Assembly (NCBI GenBank): GCA_008360975.2
Contig: VLJF02000033.1
Coordinates: 62,001 to 126,000 of the forward strand
Source of the DNA: Lichenostomus cassidix
Taxonomy: Eukaryota; Chordata; Aves; Passeriformes; Meliphagidae
Direction: 5' to 3'
Length of the DNA: 64,000 bases
The position numbers and the translations under genes were made by a program. The notes under the pieces were generated by a model. That model was not told the origin of the DNA. It saw only the letters and a list, made by a program, of their open reading frames with translations, and ran no database searches. Below, piece by piece: positions 59,401 to 64,000 of the stretch. Each line of letters starts with the position of its first letter. Within the stretch, counting starts at the first letter, position 1.

Positions 59401-59639
59401 AGGGAGTTGAGGGTTCCTGGGAGGGACTTGGGGGTTGTTGAGGGCTTTGGGGACCCCAGGCCAAGCTGCTTTGGCTGTGCTGGGAGACCCTGGCAGAGGT
59501 TCTGGGGCAGCTGATCAAGGACCCCCTGAGCTGGATAGACCCCCAGGCGGGTATTGGGCTCCTGGAAGGGAATGAACATCCTTGTGCCCAGGAAGGAAAC
59601 CCCAGGACCCCCAGGGTGTCAGGGGCAGCTGAGAGGCCA

Positions 59640-60400
59640 CAATGGGGAGGGGAAAGTCAGACAGAGCTGTCCCCCTCCAAAACTGCACCCCAAAAATCCT
59701 GAAACTCAGGGAATCCTCCCAGAAAAAAGCTTCCAGCAGCTGCCCAAATTGAGTTAAAGGGGGAGGGGGTGGGCTCCCAGACTGAGCAGGAGGGGCCTGG
59801 AACCCCCAAAACCAAGCACAGGGGAGGGGGGTTGGGGTTTTGGGGGAACAATGGGGAAGGGGTGGTAGAGCAAGGGAAAAGAGGGGGCTGCGACCCCCAA
59901 AGAGAGCAGAAGGTGGATGGGACTCCCAGACTGAGTTTGGGAGGGGTCTGTGGATTGGGAGAACAATGGGAAAGGGGATGAGAGGGGAGAGAAATTTGGG
60001 GTTGGCATGGAAGAAGAGTGGTTCCATGGGGGCCCACCCCTGTCCCCATAACTTGAGCCCTGGAGTGATTCCCTAGGGCTCCCCGGGAGTAGATGGATCC
60101 GTACTTTGGTTCCCCAACCCCCTGCGCACTCTGGGGGGGTTCCCCCCAGCCAACAGCCGGTGTTGTGGTGGCTGTGGGGCAGAAGGGGGTGGGAAAGGGC
60201 AGTCCGGGGTGGGCATGGAGGAGGAGCGGGAGGAAGAGAAGAGGAGGTGGAGGAGGAGGAGCAGGAAGAAGAGCAGAAGCAGAACTAGTTGCAGAACTAG
60301 CTCCGTGGGCCTTGGCAGCATTGTCCCCGCCCCCCTGTATCCTGCAGGTGACCAGGGAGGAGGAGCTTGCCCGAAATACATTGTGGGGTCCCCAAGAGGG
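59640..60400 (+). other. IIB intron 1-like sequence joined to a ZNF 5' region
   Basis: 59640-60060 has repeated phrases (gactcccagactgag, gggagaacaatggg) like IIB intron 1 at 43855-43920 and 44210-44420. 60060-60400 is the ZNF 5' region (ccaacagccggt, purine tract, cctgcaggtgacc). The pair recurs inverted at 61740-62230. No exon is present here. Confidence 0.5.
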
Positions 60401-60770
60401 GTTTTCTTATTGAAAGGTTTTTTGAGCTCTCAGATTCCAGAATCAAGCCCTAAATATCTTTGCCTGTCCCTGGGAGTGTTTTTTCTTGTGGGGAGAGGAG
60501 GGGATATTGTATCTTATCTCCCAAAGCAGAGCCACAGATGCTTTGGCACGTGGTGAACCCCTGTGCTGGCAGCAGGGAGGTCAACATGGGTTTTGGGGAT
60601 CCCCAGGGGAGCCAGGGGGTGGAATGTGGAACCCCCAGCATGGGGTGAGTGGAGAAGAGCAATACTGGAGCTGGGGATGCCCTGCAGACTGGAGAGGGGG
60701 GGACCCTTGGGGTCTCTGGAACCCCAGTGTAGAGAGTCAGTGGAGAAGGGACTCCTGGGACCACCAAAAC

Positions 60771-61161
<391 letters not shown>

Positions 61162-61345
61162 TGACCCATGGTCTTGGTGATCCATGTCAGGAAGAGACCT
61201 GGCTGGTTATCTCCACATCCTCTTGGTTCCCGGTGGGCACCTGGAACTCAGGGGCAGCAACCTCCATTGGGACGCAGACCAACATTGGGAAGGGTGGATT
61301 TTTTGGTTTTAGACTGCCGAAAATCTCAGCTGCTCCATCCAATAA

Positions 61346-61425
61346 TTCCTGTGGCATCAAGCAACACTGGATGGTCTTGGGTCTTTTCCAAGCTCAGTGA
61401 TTCCATGATTTTGATTTTCTATGGC
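61346..61425 (+). mobile_element. CR1 3' tail fragment
   Basis: ctggatggtcttgggtctttt...gattccatgattttgatt; homologous in position and sequence to 58846-58901. Confidence 0.65.
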
Positions 61426-61729
61426 CCAAGGTTGTCATCCGCAGCCAAATGGTGATGGACTGGGGCAAAACCCAAAAATTTGGTGATGGAAAAGGCTCTT
61501 CCACCCACTCAACCCAACCCCACAGATACTTACACAATACTCAAATCAATCTGTTTATTTTGGCCCTGGTTTTCTTTTGATCCATATTCATTCCTTATAA
61601 ATATAGGAAATTGTGGTAAAAATAAATTGAAAAAAATCATATGAAATCCCACCAATTTCCTGGGATTTGGTGGGACAGGGATGGAATTTGGTGTTCAGAG
61701 CAACATTGGAGGGGAGTTGGGGGATTTTG

Positions 61730-62000
61730 GGGGAGTTTCCTTTTCCTCCTCCTACTCTTCTCCCTCTTCTTCCCTCTTCTTCCTCTTCCCTCTTCTTCTT
61801 CTCCTTCCCACTTCTCCTCCATGCCCATCCCGGACCCCACTTTTCCAGCCCCCTCTGCCCTGCAGCCACCACAGGACCGGCTGTTGGTTGGGGGAAACCC
61901 CACCATGAGGCCTCCAAGGATGGACCGAGGGGTTAGCCCCCCCCCCGCCCCGTGCAGATTAATTTCCTCTCTAGAGCCCCAGCGAATTGCTCCAGGGCTC
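61730..62000 (-). other. ZNF 5' region in reverse
   Basis: Polypyrimidine tract (61740-61815) then ggaccggctgttggttgg (61873): the inverted counterpart of 60140-60300. No finger exon follows on the minus strand; 61430-61730 beyond it shows only non-coding sequence. Confidence 0.55.
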
Positions 62001-62233
62001 AAGTGATGGGAACACAAAGGGACCCCAATGGGAACCCCTTTCCTGCTGTACCCCCCTCCTCTTATCCCCCTCTGCCACCCCTTTCCCATCGTTTCCCCAA
62101 GCCGCAGCTCCCTCTGTCTTGTTTTTGGGCTGACCCACCCCTGCTCTCGATCAGTTTGGGATCCCATCCACCCATTTTTCCTCCTTCTTCTCTGCTTTCT
62201 CATCGTATCACTCTCCTCCCGTGCCCCACTCAC

Positions 62234-62318
62234 CCGAGAGCTTCTTGCCCGCAGCCGGGAGGGTTCCCAGCACCACCAGTGCCATCAGTATGGCCCCAGC
62301 TGCCCCCACACACCCCAT
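62234..62318 (-). pseudogene. Orphan MHC class II B exon 1
   Basis: 85 bp, same length as 43723-43807. ATG at 62318, hydrophobic leader (LMALVVLGTLPAAG), CTCTCGG|GTGAG donor. Intron 1-like sequence follows to about 62000 and then a ZNF 5' region; exons 2-6 are absent. A transcript from it would not make a class II chain unless spliced to distant exons. Confidence 0.85.
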
Positions 62319-62424
62319 GGCCAGTGCCGGGCAGGTGATGAAACCTCCCCAGATTCCGCTCTCGGGTGCGCTGGGGGAGGGGGGGAAGGGGGGCAGGTGG
62401 TCAGTGATGGGAGCTGCGGGTCCG

Positions 62425-62468
62425 CCTGGCAACTGGTGAATCATCTGCGCCGCACGCTCTCATTGGCT
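62425..62468 (+). promoter_or_regulatory. Class II-type X1-X2-Y module
   Basis: CCTGGCAACTGGTG then AATCATC (62425-62445), and cattgg (62461-62466), a Y-box core, ~15 bp later. Order and spacing fit an MHC class II SXY promoter reading to the right, away from the IIB exon 1 on its left. The site at 40001-40021 is its relative. Confidence 0.6.
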
Positions 62469-62534
62469 GAGTACTGTCTTAGGGGTGGGGCTGCAGCAAC
62501 GGGACACACTCTGCTCCAGGTGGGATGTCCTTCG

Positions 62535-64000
62535 AATATGCTCCCCGTGCAAGCTTCTTATAAACTCCCAAAATTGGGGGTTATAATCTCCCCTCAGCCA
62601 TCGCTGCAGCCACGGGGTAACTCCAACCCCCCAAAATGACGGTGGGTCCACCACAAGCCATTTATAACCCTCGAAATTGTTGGAAAGTATCAGGACTCTC
62701 ACAAAAAAGAGGTCACTTCCGCCCCCTCAAATGACCCTGAAATCCCCCAAAGCTGTTTATAAGACGCCAAAATTGGTAGAAAGCAGCAGCATTTTCCACA
62801 ATACAGGCTCCACATGTCCTTTGCTGTGGGGCTCCACTCCAGTGTCAGAGCCAGGTGTGTCCTTCCTCCCAGTAACTCATCCCTCAGGATTGGAGGGTTC
62901 CCCAAAACCCCTTCAGTAACGAGATCCCCCATCCTTTTCATCCCAACATGTGACTGTCTCATTCCAGACCCCATCCCAACCTTTCTACCTCTCCCAAACA
63001 CAGCCAAGTTCTTGGGGGGAGCAGAGCCGCTGCTAGGGGCATAGGCGTGTGCAGGGGATCCTTTATCCCCCTCGTGCAGCTCCAAGCTCCCGAGGGCAAA
63101 GTCCTGGTTTCTCGGGCTGTCCCCTCTCCCCATGTTTGTCGAGTTTAATACTCAAGTGCGACATACCCGTACCTGTGGCAGCAGCTGGTGCCAGCATCAC
63201 CGAAACGGTAGGAAAAGCAAAAACCCTCTAAGAATATTTTTTATGTTAGAGAGTCAAGGCATTACTTAGTTTTCTGTCCAGGATGTTGTTCTGGCCAGGA
63301 TGTGCAACTGAAATAATTTCATCCATAAGTAGCCCGGGTGTGCAGAGAAAATCATTTCATGACACATGAAATTTTACAAGATTTCCGCCAAATTTTATAC
63401 AGTCAAAACCCATAGAACTACATTGGTTTAATATTCATTGGTCCAAAGTTGCATAGTCTTTAGTATTTGGTTTCTTACTGGATCGGATTTCTTCGCTTCT
63501 AATGCTAATTAGGTCCTCACTCCTTGATTTCCTCATCAGCCTTTTCCGGACCAGATGTGTCCAGCCATGCCAGGGGGCTGCGACTGGGGTAGATATTCGT
63601 TGATGTTTCCTGATGGCCTTTGATGTTTTGTTGATGGTCGTTATCTTTACGGTATCTTTTGGGCTCACGGTATCTTTTTCCAGTCTATTGAAATGTTTTT
63701 TATCAGACCTCACCTGGTGGAACAATGCCCTGGAAAGAAACTTTAAAATTCCTTTTCCCGGGGCAAAGGCGAACAAACCCCTTGAGTAAAGTAATACAAA
63801 AAATTTTTTAAACTGGTATGTTTTCTACCACCGGGACATAGCCCCGGGAGCTGCGCTAATGCCCGGCGGTGCCTGGGAGAGACGCAGGGGAGGGGAGTTC
63901 ATAAGGACCCTCCCGCGCCTCTCGCTGGTAACGAAATGGTTTTTTAGTGCATGGGAACGATTTTCTGGGTCTTTTGGGCTCCACGGGGCCGAGGCGGCAG
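62535..64000. repeat. Segment duplicated at 40741-42140 (copy 2)
   Basis: Same orientation as copy 1; contains the same spaced TTTATAA..AAAATTGG motifs (about 62557, 62660, 62755). Interrupted by an LTR at 63195. Runs off the window end in CpG-rich sequence. Confidence 0.75.
63195..63830 (-). repeat. Solo LTR (636 bp), 4-bp TSD
   Basis: Minus strand TGGTAGAAAAC...GGTGATG, same family as 33716-34290 (shared gttttgactgtataaaattt). Flanks CCAG (63191-63194) and CCGG (63831-63834); the empty site in copy 1 at about 41963 reads CCGG, so the left repeat has one CpG-type change. Confidence 0.82.

Noticed and set aside
61163..61455. Short ORFs after the last ZNF pseudogene
   Set aside because: They run through the CR1 tail and non-coding ZNF 3' flank with no recognisable domain.

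Overview
This window looks like a songbird (passerine) MHC-type genomic region that is dense in repeats. The evidence is MHC class II B (IIB) gene pieces with a bird-like leader peptide, avian CR1 LINEs, several avian endogenous retrovirus (ERV) lineages (one with a tRNA-Trp primer site) and a repeated family of short C2H2 zinc-finger (ZNF) genes interleaved with the IIB pieces. I see no bacterial genes, rRNA, tRNA or CRISPR. Species and chromosome cannot be fixed from the sequence alone.

Layout. 1-5137: 5' part of an ERVL-like provirus on the minus strand (LTR, Lys-type primer site, gag, protease-RT-RNase H-integrase), cut by the window edge. 5138-15640: an older plus-strand ERV (pol, then env) split by a nearly full-length CR1 (7546 to about 12675, minus), which itself carries two solo LTRs. 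15641-22000: LTR debris, a ZNF remnant, a gammaretrovirus-like gag-pro-RT remnant holding a solo LTR, and a dispersed LTR-like repeat here called R1. 22100-28323: env remnant, its LTR, a CpG-rich segment, R1 and a ZNF pseudogene; this block recurs inverted at about 48100-57000. 28595-30030: a second CR1, identical and inverted relative to part of the first. 31083-36241: two IIB 3' ends facing away from each other around R1 and a palindromic minisatellite. 36242-40740: a third copy of the CpG/LTR block and the only intact ZNF gene (nine fingers, 38404-39480). 40741-42914: a segment duplicated at 62535-64000. 43723-45970: the most complete IIB copy, a pseudogene. 46000-50080: ZNF unit with a broken ZNF. 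50087-53512: a young, complete, non-autonomous LTR retrotransposon with one Gag-like ORF. 53519-57000: inverted copy of the 22-28 kb block. 57700-62500: two ZNF pseudogenes, CR1 tails and an orphan IIB exon 1 beside a class II-type X/Y promoter motif.

How it fits together. The recurring unit is [IIB 3' end or remnant] - [GC-rich ZNF 5' region] - [ZNF] - [LTR-derived downstream region], duplicated in both orientations and then diversified by deletion, LTR insertion and probably gene conversion. Only two reading frames look intact and potentially expressed: the nine-finger ZNF and the 327-residue Gag-like ORF. Empty-site comparisons between duplicates, and 4-, 5- or 6-bp target duplications, let many insertions be ordered in time.
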